This document shows, one piece after another, positions 1 to 8,564 of a stretch of 64,000 nt of DNA. The stretch is from assembly GCA_949287075.1 (NCBI GenBank), contig CASEEU010000012.1:1-64000 (forward strand). The letters run 5' to 3'. The stretch comes from an uncultured Eubacteriales bacterium. Lineage in GTDB: Bacteria; Bacillota; Clostridia; TANB77; CAG-508. Below the pieces are notes generated by a model that worked only from the letters and a program-made list of their open reading frames with translations, made no database searches and was not told the DNA's origin. Each line of letters begins with the position of its first letter. Position 1 is the first letter of the stretch. The translations under genes and the position numbers were made by a program.

Positions 1-286
1 TGAAAAAGGAAGGTTATGGTTAAGAGGAAGAGTAAAAGAACCATATTTTCATATTGAAGCAGCTTTACATGCAAAATTTGCAATTGGAAAGACAGCTGTA
101 TTTGAAAATGATTCAAAATTGATTCTGGTATTGGAAAATCACGAAAAAACATCAATAGAAGAAATTAAAAAAGCCATTCCATTTGAAAAGATTGATGAAA
201 TCAAATATGTTCCAAAGATACCAGTAGATAAAAGACATAGCACAAAGGTAGATTATAATGAATTAAGAAAAATATTGAATATATAA
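1..286 (+). CDS. AMP-dependent synthetase/ligase, C-terminal fragment
   Basis: Open from base 2 to a TAA at 284-286; the start lies outside the window. The 94 visible residues fit the small C-terminal lid domain of ANL-superfamily adenylating enzymes. The piece VPKIPVDKRHSTKVDYNEL resembles the end of fatty-acid/OleC-type AMP ligases, in which a PVDKRH-like motif precedes the last helix. Enzymes of this kind activate a carboxylate with ATP. It sits 11 bases upstream of the UbiA-type gene with no visible terminator, so the two are probably co-transcribed. The family assignment rests on this short tail only; the substrate cannot be read. Confidence 0.6.
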   Translation, partial: EKGRLWLRGRVKEPYFHIEAALHAKFAIGKTAVFENDSKLILVLENHEKTSIEEIKKAIPFEKIDEIKYVPKIPVDKRHSTKVDYNELRKILNI

Positions 287-297
287 AGGGGTAAATG

Positions 298-1291
298 ATG
301 AATCAAATAAAAAAATGGTATACATACCAAAAAGAGAGATTTCCAGTACTTATATATGGACTATATGTGTTTTGTATTGTATTTGCTACTTTTTGTTTCT
401 TTAATTATTATGGAGAAATGTATTATTATGAATGGATGAACAATTTTAGTGATGTTGCATATACGGATTTAATGCGGAAGACCACCAGAATATCAAATAC
501 AATGGATAAAATTGATTCCTATGTTTATTGTAACATTTTTGCAATTTCTAATGGTAAGAATTGTAGATGAGTTTAAGGATTATGAAGAAGATTGTAAATA
601 TAGACCTTATAGACCAGTACCAAGAGGTCTGATAAAATTAAAAGAATTAAAAATATTATTTGTTATTTGTATAATCCTTCAACTAATTTTAACAATTACG
701 TGTTCACAAAATGGAATTTCATATTTAATCATATTGTGGGTGTTTTTTGCACTTATGAGTAAAGGATTTTTTATAAAAAAGATATTAGATAAACATTTAT
801 TATTAGAAGTCACCTCAGATGAATTGATACTTCCCATAATGGTTCTATATTTAGCAAATTTTATCCCACAAATTTATCTTAATTATAATTCATCAGCAGA
901 TTTTACCATAACGAATTCTATTATATTTGTAGACTCAAATGTTTGGAAAATATTAGTGATGGCATATATCATATCTTGGATAGTAGAAGTTGCTAGAAAA
1001 ATAAGATGCAAAGAGGATGAAGAAGAGGGTGTAAAAACCTATACAGCTGTTTTAGGCATTGGTAAAGCAATGATACTAATATTTGTATTGGAAACTTTGC
1101 TAATGCTTGTACAAGGTACAATCCTAGGACAGAAAAATTATATCTGGATACTTGCTTTATACATATTAGCCAATATTCCTAATATTTTATTTGCAAAAAA
1201 GAAAACAAAAAAAATGGCAAAATTAGCAGGACTTTCGGCAAATATCTATATAGCCATTGTATATTGTAGTTTAGTAATATTAATTTTATAG
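298..1291 (+). CDS. UbiA-family prenyltransferase with an internal CGGA +1 recoding site
   Basis: Hydrophobic multi-span membrane protein of about 330 residues if read through one frame change. The N-terminal part (KKWYTYQKERFPVL) is in one frame and the rest, including the UbiA-type Asp-rich segment VRIVDEFKDYEEDC and a second DEEEGVKTY segment, is in the +1 frame. UbiA enzymes transfer a polyprenyl chain to an acceptor in the membrane. The frames join if C475 of an in-frame CGG followed by A is skipped, giving ...TDLM-G-RPPEYQIQWIKLIPMF. ATG 298 is preferred over 295 because AAAGGGG ends about six bases upstream. Read conventionally, the gene is split and the second part would lack a good start. 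It lies between the AMP ligase and the PEP-synthase-like gene. Confidence 0.75.
475..478 (+). other. CGGA recoding site 1 (UbiA)
   Basis: In-frame codon CGG (ATG CGG AAG) at the point where the reading frame must move +1. Skipping the C gives GGA (Gly) and opens the frame that carries the conserved UbiA core. The triplet frame runs on for only about 30 residues to a stop at 568-570. Confidence 0.6.
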
Positions 1292-1299
1292 GAGAACAG

Positions 1300-3925
1300 A
1301 TGATGAAATATGTATTAGAACAAAATAGTAAACAATATGAATTTATGGGAGGAAAAGCAACAGCTTTGGCAAAAATTGGACAAGCAATTGATAATATTCC
1401 AAAGTGGTTTGTGGTGTCTCATGAAGGTTTTGATAAAAAGGAAAAAAACATAAAAGAAGAAGCAATAAAAGAAGTAGAAGAATTTTTAAAAATGTTTCCA
1501 GATGATACTTATTTTGCCATTCGTTCATCAGCAGGAAACGAGGATTCCAAAGAAACATCTTTTGCAGGACAATTCGATACTTTTTTATATATTCCCAAAG
1601 AAGAGGTTATCGAAAAAATAAAAGAAGTATATCTATCTGCTTTTTCAGAAAGAATTGAAACATATCGAAAAGAAAATCATATAGAAGAGGTAATGGTGCC
1701 ATCTGTTATTGTACAAAAAATGGTGAAATCAGAAAAAGCAGGTGTGGCATTTGGAGCAAATCCAATTACATCTAATATAAAAGAGATTGTCATTAATGCT
1801 GTATATGGATTAGGAAGTAGTTTAGTAGATGGTATTGCAACAGCAGATACTTATACCATTTTAAATGATAAAATTACCAAAACAATAGCCAAGAAAGATT
1901 ATTGTCATATTTATGTAGATGGTGAAATTAAGCAAGAAACAGTAAACGAAAAACAAAAGGATAAAGCAGTTTTAACAGATAACCAGATATTAGAAGTTAA
2001 AGAACTAGTAGAAAAAGCAAATGTGTTTTTTGGAAGATTTCAAGATATTGAATGGGCTTATGAAGATGAGAATCTATATCTATTACAATCTAGACCAATT
2101 ACAACATTAGGAACAGTAAAAAATAAAGAAGAAAAGTTAAATGTATTTGACAATAGTAATATTGTAGAGAGCTATGGAGGAATTACAACCCCCTTAACAT
2201 TCTCTTTTATTAGAACTGTCTATGAAAATGTATATTTAGAATTGTGTAAAATATTTCATGTAAAAGCAGAAAAAATAGAAATGAATGCACAAATGTTTAA
2301 AAACATGTTAGCTTTAATAGACGGTCGTGTGTATTACAATCTATATGGTTGGTATGGATTACTTTCCATGTTTCCAGGATTAGGAAAAAACAAGAAATTT
2401 ATGGAGCAAATGATGGGTGTGAAAGAATCTTTGCCAGATGACTTATTTCCAGTACCACAAGCTACATTTTCTGATAAAATTGGATTGATTTCAACTGGAT
2501 ATGGATTATTAAAAGGATTTATGAAAATAAGAAAAATGACAGATAAATTCTATGTAAGATTAAATGAAGCATTAGAAGATAAAGATATCCAGCATATGGA
2601 CTTATATGAATTACATGATTATTACTATGAATTAGAAGGAAAATTGTTACACAAATGGGATGCACCATTAGTCAATGACTTTTTGGCGATGATTTTTTAT
2701 GGACAATTAAAACAACAATGTGAAAAATTATTTAAAGAAGATGGAAACTTGATACATAATGATTTATTATGTGATGAGGGAAATATCATTAGTGCAGAGC
2801 CAGCAAAAAGAATTCGAGAAATGGCAGAGATAGCAAAAGATGATGAAGAACTTTTACAGCTATTAGAAAATGAGGATATGCTATATATCCAAAAAGAACT
2901 TCCTAAATATCCAGAGTTTTATGAAAAAATACAAGCATATTTAGATAAATTTTCAGATAGATGTTTGCAAGAGTTAAAATTAGAAACTTTAACACTAAAA
3001 GACAATCCTATTAGCTTATACCATTCAATATTGACATTTGCAAGAAGAATGCAAAAAACAAAAGTAAATGCATTAGATTCTGTAGAAGCTAGAAAACAGG
3101 CAGAAAGAAAAGTAAAACAAGCCTTAAAATTTAAACCATTGGAAAAAACTAAATTTAATTTTTTATTAAAACAAGCAAGATATACAGTAAAAAATAGAGA
3201 AAATCTTAGATTTGAAAGGACAAGACTTTTTGGAAGAGTAAGAGAAATCTTTTTAAGAATGGGATATATATTAACTTCTTTAAATGTTATAGAAGAAAAA
3301 AGAGACATATTTTATTTAGAAGTAGATGAAATTTTATACTATATTGATGGCAAATCAACAACCAACAATTTAAAAGATTTAATTGCTATACGAAAGAAAG
3401 AATATGAAACATATAAAGAAAATAACCCAGATGAAAGATTTTATACTTATGGAGCTGTCAATATTGGAAATAACTTTAAAAAGGAAATAGAAATTCATAC
3501 AAACAAAACAGATAAAAACGAAAATGAAGATGAAACAAATAGAGAAGAAGTAGATAGAAATAAACAACATAAAAACCAAGTACCTGTGAATAAATCAGAA
3601 GAAAAACAATTAAAAGGAATTCGGAGCATCACCAGGAAAGGTTACTGGAAGAGTAAAAGTGATAGATAATCCGGCAAATGCAAAATTAGAACAAGGAGAA
3701 ATCTTAATTGCTGAATATACAGATCCGGGTTGGATTATGCTATTTCCAGCTGCTAGTGGAATTTTAGTAGAAAGAGGAAGTTTATTATCCCACTCAGCAA
3801 TTGTTTCAAGAGAACTTGGTATACCTGCAGTAGTTGGCATTACAGGATTGCTAGACAATATAAAAACTGGCGATATGGTTGAATTAGATGGAACAACAGG
3901 TGTTGTAAGAAAAATATCAAATTAG
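1300..3925 (+). CDS. PEP synthase-like / rifampin-phosphotransferase-like protein with a CGGA +1 recoding site
   Basis: About 874 residues if read through the site at 3622. The N-terminal ATP-grasp-like PPDK_N domain carries the family signature AIRSSAGNEDSKETSFAGQF near residues 75-94. The C-terminal PEP-utilising domain has the phospho-accepting histidine in GSLLSHSAIVSRELGIPAVV. Between them lies a charged linker (about residues 730-765). Enzymes of this architecture move phosphate through a swivelling His domain, to pyruvate or, in RPH, to an antibiotic; the substrate here is unknown. The change of frame falls at the start of the His domain, and skipping one C restores the typical KGIGASPGKVTG motif. 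Without recoding the product has no phosphohistidine domain. RBS GGAG at 1291. Last gene of its operon. Confidence 0.8.
3622..3625 (+). other. CGGA recoding site 2 (PEP synthase-like)
   Basis: In-frame CGG (ATT CGG AGC). Reading CGGA as one glycine gives GIGASPGKVTG, a conserved entry motif of the PEP-utilising mobile domain. The triplet frame gives an unrelated basic peptide ending at 3669. Confidence 0.7.
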
Positions 3926-3926
3926 G

Positions 3927-3957
3927 GATGTTTCTGTCCCAAACAGAAACGTCCCCA
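3927..3957. terminator. Hairpin between convergent genes
   Basis: GGGATGTTTCTG pairs with CAGAAACGTCCC through one G-T wobble and a 7-base loop. No T-tract follows on the plus strand. The same GGGAC/GTTTCTG words recur as dispersed hairpins in many Firmicutes genomes, from memory, so this may be a repeat element that serves as a terminator. Confidence 0.55.
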
Positions 3958-3965
3958 AAAGGACA

Positions 3966-4724
3966 TTATGGTTCTTCAATTAGATCTTGCCAATATTTCT
4001 TAGGCATAAATTGCATTTGGCATCTAGCATTTTTTCTTTCTTGTATGGCAATGGTTTTGAAAAATAGTTTCCAAAGTTCTTGATATTTTTGTTCTTCTTT
4101 GGTAATATCAGGAATTGTTAAATTAGTACTATCAATGATTTTGTATTCTTGTGTATTGTATAAAAAACAAATATTTCTATTTTTATCATGAATCATAAAA
4201 TTTTGAGTAGGTAGTCTTTTTATAAAATGATGTCCTAAAGGCTCTATAATATTATTATCGGGGTGAATAGAAGCATAATATAGATTTTCTCCAATTTCCA
4301 TAAATCGAAGTAATCCTTTTAACTTATGGCATTCTGATAAAGCTCTTTTTCTCATATTGATAACAGAAAAGACATAGGAAATAGTAAGCATGGTGTTGAT
4401 TTTAGGACCGATGTCAAATCCATCACATAAATATTTTAGAATTTTGATTTCTTTTTCTTTTCCATCTGATAAAAAAGCATAAAAACTATTATATAAAGCT
4501 TCATAGCAAATATTTTTATTAATTCCTTCAAAAACACGTTTTGCTCTTTCGTAATTGGTATCTATATATTGCGTTTTATCTAAAAAATTTTGTGTATAAT
4601 CCTCTTCTGAAACAATTTTTTGTGGTAATGTTTTATGAGAATAACTATCAAATACAATAGTTAATAATCCATCAAATGTGCCATCATATAAATAAGTCGT
4701 ATTTACAAGCTTCCAGTTAGACAT
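3966..4724 (-). CDS. TIGR03915-type protein (DUF4130), partner of radical SAM DNA-repair protein
   Basis: 252 residues. The sequence matches the family that is almost always encoded next to the TIGR03916 radical SAM protein; features include VFDSYSHKTLPQKI near the start, the HHFIKRLPTQNFMIHD block in the middle and a C-terminal QFMPKKYWQDLIEE. The start lies inside the end of the upstream gene (22-base overlap), with AGGAGG just before ATG 4724, so the pair is translationally coupled. The family is predicted to act with its partner in DNA modification or repair; no reaction is established as far as I know. It lies convergent to the PEP-synthase-like gene across the hairpin at 3927. Confidence 0.85.
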   Translation of the reverse strand: MSNWKLVNTTYLYDGTFDGLLTIVFDSYSHKTLPQKIVSEEDYTQNFLDKTQYIDTNYERAKRVFEGINKNICYEALYNSFYAFLSDGKEKEIKILKYLCDGFDIGPKINTMLTISYVFSVINMRKRALSECHKLKGLLRFMEIGENLYYASIHPDNNIIEPLGHHFIKRLPTQNFMIHDKNRNICFLYNTQEYKIIDSTNLTIPDITKEEQKYQELWKLFFKTIAIQERKNARCQMQFMPKKYWQDLIEEP

Positions 4725-6001
4725 TTTATTTTATCCTCCTTTGTAGGTAACAATGTATCAAACATAGATAATTGTTCGTATTTCTTTTGTGGAATAGTGT
4801 TTCTCTCAGTATATAGTAAATTGGTTTCGATAAAATTTTTGTTAAATTTGTTGACTTCATAAAAATATTTTCCTTTGCAGGTAATAAAATATTGTGCCCT
4901 TTTTAAAACAACACCTAATTTTTTTAAACTTTCAAAATCTAACAAAAATTCTCTTCTTGCAGTAATAATTTTTTTGGCACTAATAACACCAATACCAGGA
5001 ATCCTAAGTAAAGTGTAATAATTGGCCGTGTTGATTTCTATTGGGAATTTATCTAAATTTCTTAAAGCCCAATCACATTTAGGGTCTAATAAAGTATTAA
5101 AATTTGGGTGTTCTTCATTTAATAATTCATCTGCTTGAAATCCATAAAATCGAAGTAGCCAATCTGCTTGATATAATCGATTTTCTCTTAAAAGAGGTGG
5201 CTTTTCCAAAGTAGGTAGGTTTTTATCATTATTAATAGAAACATAAGCAGAATAGTAAACTCTTTTTAGTTTTAAAGATTTATACATCCCTTCAGAAAGT
5301 TTTAATATTTTTAAATCTGTTTCAGGTGTAGCACCAACCATTAATTGTGTAGTTTGACCTGCTGGAACAAATTTCTTTTTATATTTCGATTTATCCATTT
5401 TATTTAACTTTAGTGTATTAGAAATATAGGTCATTGGTTTTAAAATTCCGTCTTTTTCTTTTTGAGGTGCCAATAATTTCAAACTATCATTTGAAGGAAG
5501 TTCTATATTAATACTCATTCTGTCTACTAAAATACCTAATTTATCGATTAATTCTTGACTACAACCAGGAATCGTTTTACAGTGAATATATCCGTTAAAA
5601 TGATATTCATTTCTTAAAATAGAGGCTGTTTCAAGTAGTCTTTCCATTGTATAGTCAGGAGATTTGATAACTGCTGAACTTAGAAATAGTCCTTCTATAT
5701 AATTTCGTTTATAAAAATGAATGGTTAAATCTGCAACTTCACGAGGCGTAAAGGTAGCTCTAGGTACAGAATTGGAAGAGCGATTAATACAATATTTACA
5801 ATCATACATACAGGCATTTGTAAATAAAATTTTTAAAAGAGAAATACATCTGCCATCTGCACCCCAGCTATGACAAATACCAGAAACATGACCATTCCCA
5901 ATTCCATTGTTTGTATTTTTTCGATCACTGCCACTAGAGCTACAAGAAGCATCATATTTAGCAGAATCAGCAAGTATTTTTAATTTATCAAAAATGTCCA
6001 T
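4703..6001 (-). CDS. Putative DNA modification/repair radical SAM protein (TIGR03916 type)
   Basis: 432 residues. The 4Fe-4S/SAM cluster motif CMYDCKYC (C-x3-C-x2-C) lies about 65 residues in, followed by NRSSNSVPRATFTPREV, typical of this family. Near the C-terminus a helix-hairpin-helix-like stretch (TLLRIPGIGVISAKKIITAR) suggests DNA contact. The enzyme should generate a 5'-deoxyadenosyl radical, but its DNA substrate is unknown. Good RBS GGAGG before ATG 6001. First gene of a two-gene minus-strand operon with the TIGR03915 partner, which overlaps its 3' end. Confidence 0.88.
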   Translation of the reverse strand: MDIFDKLKILADSAKYDASCSSSGSDRKNTNNGIGNGHVSGICHSWGADGRCISLLKILFTNACMYDCKYCINRSSNSVPRATFTPREVADLTIHFYKRNYIEGLFLSSAVIKSPDYTMERLLETASILRNEYHFNGYIHCKTIPGCSQELIDKLGILVDRMSINIELPSNDSLKLLAPQKEKDGILKPMTYISNTLKLNKMDKSKYKKKFVPAGQTTQLMVGATPETDLKILKLSEGMYKSLKLKRVYYSAYVSINNDKNLPTLEKPPLLRENRLYQADWLLRFYGFQADELLNEEHPNFNTLLDPKCDWALRNLDKFPIEINTANYYTLLRIPGIGVISAKKIITARREFLLDFESLKKLGVVLKRAQYFITCKGKYFYEVNKFNKNFIETNLLYTERNTIPQKKYEQLSMFDTLLPTKEDKIKCLTGSL

Positions 6002-6098
6002 AACACACCTCCAAACATATGTACGATTATATCATTCCGAAAACAAAAATGCAATAGTTTTTCAAAACAAATTTTCGGTTTTTTATACAATACTAAAC

Positions 6099-6127
6099 TT
6101 TACATAATTTCAAAAATATGATATAAT
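6099..6127 (+). promoter_or_regulatory. Sigma-A promoter of the SSB-like gene
   Basis: TTTACA (6099-6104), 17-base spacer, TATAAT (6122-6127). It leaves a leader of about 130 bases before the ATG at 6264; the leader is AT-rich with no convincing structure. Confidence 0.6.
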
Positions 6128-6263
6128 AGTATTACTGTTTATGCAGAATAAATAGAGAATTTATTTCTCAAAGAAAATATACTATATTATAGTATATAAA
6201 CAAAAGAAAAAATCTTCTATAAAAATGCATTAAACAAAAGAAAAGAATCAGGAGGAATAAAAA

Positions 6264-6893
6264 ATGAAAGAAACAAAAGAAACACGGATTGGAAACAATG
6301 ATGCCTTTATTGTAGGTACTATTGAACAAAGCTATGTAACTGAAAAAATAGCTGAAGAAACATTCTGCGCAACTAGAATTTCAACAGAGAGGATAAGTGG
6401 CGCTAGGGATATAATTAATATGCTTATCCCGGAAAAAATCCTTAATCCAGACATGACTGTAGGTAAAAAAGTAAAAATAAAAGGAGAGTTTCGTTCAGAA
6501 AATGTAAAAGATGATGATGGAAATACACACCTTTTACTATATTTTTTTGTTAACACAATAGAATTGGCAAGTGAATTTGCAATGGACGAAAACAATATAT
6601 GCTTGAATGCATATATATGCAAACCTACATTTTACCGGGAAACGCCATTGGGAAGAGAGATTACAGATATGATGGTAGCTGTAAATCGGCCCGATGGTGA
6701 AAGTGACTATATTCCGTGTATTGCGTGGAATAGAACTGCAAGGTGGTCAGCAGCTTTAGAACCTGGTGATTACATCAGAATAATCGGAAGAATTCAGAGC
6801 AGGGAATATTTTAAAAAACGCCCAGATGGAGAAAAAGAAAAAAGGGTAGCTTATGAAGTCTCCATCAAAAGAACATTTTTTGTAGAAGAGTAA
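6264..6893 (+). CDS. Single-stranded DNA-binding (OB-fold) protein
   Basis: 209 residues with two OB-fold-like halves. The second half carries the SSB-type motifs FYRETPLGREITDMMVAVNR and DYIPCIAWNRTARW. It probably binds single-stranded DNA; duplicated OB-fold SSB-like proteins occur on mobile elements and in Clostridia. RBS AGGAGG before ATG 6264, own promoter and own strong terminator. Codon use differs from neighbours: it uses CGG three times (after ACA, TAC and AAT), at least two of them at conserved arginines, plus CCG and GCG. It therefore looks acquired. If CGGN were obligatorily read as glycine here, the first CGG would lead to a stop ten codons later. Confidence 0.75.
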   Translation: MKETKETRIGNNDAFIVGTIEQSYVTEKIAEETFCATRISTERISGARDIINMLIPEKILNPDMTVGKKVKIKGEFRSENVKDDDGNTHLLLYFFVNTIELASEFAMDENNICLNAYICKPTFYRETPLGREITDMMVAVNRPDGESDYIPCIAWNRTARWSAALEPGDYIRIIGRIQSREYFKKRPDGEKEKRVAYEVSIKRTFFVEE

Positions 6894-6900
6894 AGTGGAA

Positions 6901-6944
6901 GGGAAGAATAAAGCGGAAGAGGGAAGCTTTATTCTTCCCTTTTT
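6901..6944 (+). terminator. Rho-independent terminator after the SSB-like gene
   Basis: GGGAAGAATAAAGC pairs perfectly with GCTTTATTCTTCCC (6926-6939) and is followed by a T-tract. Confidence 0.9.
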
Positions 6945-6983
6945 GCTAATAATATTATAATTTTAAAAATTTTTTATGTAGTA

Positions 6984-7012
6984 TTGAAAATTTTAAAAGG
7001 AAACTATATAAT
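6984..7012 (+). promoter_or_regulatory. Sigma-A promoter of the ftsZ-like gene
   Basis: TTGAAA (6984-6989), 17-base spacer, TATAAT (7007-7012); the gene starts 47 bases further on. Confidence 0.65.
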
Positions 7013-7059
7013 ACTAAACGATACATACAAAAGTAAATTAGAAAAGGAAGGTTGTAAAA

Positions 7060-8061
7060 ATGATACAAATAGAAAACAAATATGGAAACAATTATGGAAA
7101 CAATTATGGAAATATATATGGAGAAATCAAAACATCGATTCCAAAAATAAAAGTTATTGGAATTGGTGGAGGTGGCAATAATGCTGTTAGACAAATGGTG
7201 GAAGATAAAGTAAAAGATGTTGAATTTTATTTTATTAATACAGAACTTGCCATGTTAAATAAAACCAAAATGGAAAATGTATTACAAATTGGAAAAGAGA
7301 CAACCAAAGGATTAGGAGCAGGAGCTAATCCAGATATGGGAGAAAAAGCTGCCATTGAAAGTAAAGAAGATATCAAAAAATTATTAGAAGGTACACAATT
7401 ATTATTCCTAACAGCAGGAATGGGAGGAGGAACTGGAACAGGAGCAATTCCAGTAGTTGCAGAAATTGCTCAAGAAATGGGAATTCAAACAATTGCCATT
7501 GTCACAAAACCATTTCTTTTTGAAGGAAGATTAAGATCAAGTAGAGCAGATGTTGGAATTGAAAAATTAAGACAACATGTTAATAGTTTAATATTAATTT
7601 CAAATGATAAATTATTAAAACTTGCAGGAAGTCAAAAGATGAGTGTCATTAATGCATTTAAAATGGCAGATGACGTATTAGAACAAGGAATTAAAAGTAT
7701 TACAGATTTAATTACATCGGTAGGAGATATTAATGTTGATTTTGCAGATATCACGACTATGTTAACATATAAAGGAATGGCATATATGGGAATCGGAGAA
7801 GCAGAAGGAGAAGGTAGAATGATAGATGCCGTTAACCAAGCTATTGACAATGCACTAACAGAAAATAAAATTAATAATGCCAAAGGTGTTATCTTTAATG
7901 TTAGAGGAAATTCTGAGTTAGCATTAAGTGAAATTAATGATGGTATTGGTAAAATTAATGATTTAATTAGTGAAGATGCTAATGTTGTATTTGGAACCAT
8001 TACAGATAACTCTTTAGATGATAAAATCGTGGTTACAGTAATCGCAACAGGTGTAGAATAA
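7060..8061 (+). CDS. ftsZ: FtsZ-type tubulin GTPase without C-terminal tail
   Basis: 333 residues. The nucleotide-binding Gly-rich start [10 protein letters not shown] (about 34-43), the tubulin signature GMGGGTGTG (about 119-127) and the T7-loop element NVDFADI are all present, so the GTPase and polymerisation core looks complete. The protein stops right after the last strand of the core (VTVIATGVE), so the flexible linker and the conserved C-terminal peptide that normally bind FtsA, SepF or ZapA are absent. The N-terminus instead carries YGN(N/I) repeats. It stands alone, with its own promoter, and not in a division-and-cell-wall cluster. It may be a second, specialised FtsZ. RBS GGAAGG before ATG 7060. 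Confidence 0.9.
   Translation: MIQIENKYGNNYGNNYGNIYGEIKTSIPKIKVIGIGGGGNNAVRQMVEDKVKDVEFYFINTELAMLNKTKMENVLQIGKETTKGLGAGANPDMGEKAAIESKEDIKKLLEGTQLLFLTAGMGGGTGTGAIPVVAEIAQEMGIQTIAIVTKPFLFEGRLRSSRADVGIEKLRQHVNSLILISNDKLLKLAGSQKMSVINAFKMADDVLEQGIKSITDLITSVGDINVDFADITTMLTYKGMAYMGIGEAEGEGRMIDAVNQAIDNALTENKINNAKGVIFNVRGNSELALSEINDGIGKINDLISEDANVVFGTITDNSLDDKIVVTVIATGVE
7078..7121 (+). repeat. Short tandem repeat at the ftsZ N-terminus
   Basis: A 12-base unit close to TATGGAAACAAT is repeated about three times in frame and encodes [14 protein letters not shown]. Confidence 0.8.
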
Positions 8062-8063
8062 AA

Positions 8064-8092
8064 TTGAAATTTTATGTAAAATATGGTATAAT
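8064..8092 (+). promoter_or_regulatory. Sigma-A promoter of the 98-residue gene
   Basis: TTGAAA (8064-8069), 17-base spacer, TATAAT (8087-8092). The leader holds a small hairpin, GCAAAC/GTTTGC, around 8128-8144. Confidence 0.65.
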
Positions 8093-8186
8093 AAAAGGTA
8101 CATATGGCAATGTTCATGTGTAGCAAACCTCGTGTTTGCATAGGAACTTGTTGACAATAGTAAAAAAAATTTGGAGGTAAAAAAGG

Positions 8187-8483
8187 ATGATGATGAATTA
8201 TTTGGAGGAAATGAGAAGTAATCTGCGGAGATTAATGTACGAAGAGCAGGAGATGACTCGGCGGGATTACGAGGCGGTCGAAGAAATGAGGGGAGCTGTC
8301 AAGGCGATTCTTGAGAATGTAGAAGATGAAGTCAGTAAAATGACGAGAATGTCATATACAATACAGGAAAATAGAACCTTCTATCATTCAGCTGAACCGT
8401 TACAGGTCGCAATCTCTGAAAAGAAAAGAGAGCTAGAAGCATGGGAGGAGATTTACTCTACTCTCAACAATTTGCTAAGATAA
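8187..8483 (+). CDS. Small charged helical protein, unknown function
   Basis: 98 residues, rich in Glu, Arg and Met, probably mostly alpha-helical or coiled-coil; no signal peptide or membrane segment. I do not recognise it. RBS GGAGG about nine bases before the first of three consecutive ATG codons. Its GC content and codon use (CGG three times, including two in a row, GCG, CTG) differ strongly from the surrounding genes. With its own promoter and a perfect terminator it forms an isolated transcription unit, as if inserted between ftsZ and the flippase. Confidence 0.7.
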   Translation: MMMNYLEEMRSNLRRLMYEEQEMTRRDYEAVEEMRGAVKAILENVEDEVSKMTRMSYTIQENRTFYHSAEPLQVAISEKKRELEAWEEIYSTLNNLLR

Positions 8484-8504
8484 GTTATAAGTTCATTGTC
8501 ATAA

Positions 8505-8540
8505 GTTCAGGCAGAGACTTGCTAAAGTCTCTGCCTGAAC
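8505..8540. terminator. Perfect 16-bp hairpin terminator
   Basis: GTTCAGGCAGAGACTT, loop GCTA, then the exact reverse complement; T-rich sequence follows on the plus strand. It ends the 98-residue gene and could also stop the convergent flippase gene. Confidence 0.88.
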
Positions 8541-8564
8541 GCATTTTATTAAAAAAAATTTAAT

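Noticed and set aside
6284-6320. Applying the CGGA skip to the SSB-like gene
   Set aside because: Skipping C leads to a stop ten codons later, and the triplet frame carries clear SSB motifs, so CGG is Arg here.
7632-8141. Minus-strand open frame over the ftsZ 3' half
   Set aside because: Shadow of a strongly coding FtsZ frame; no ribosome site.
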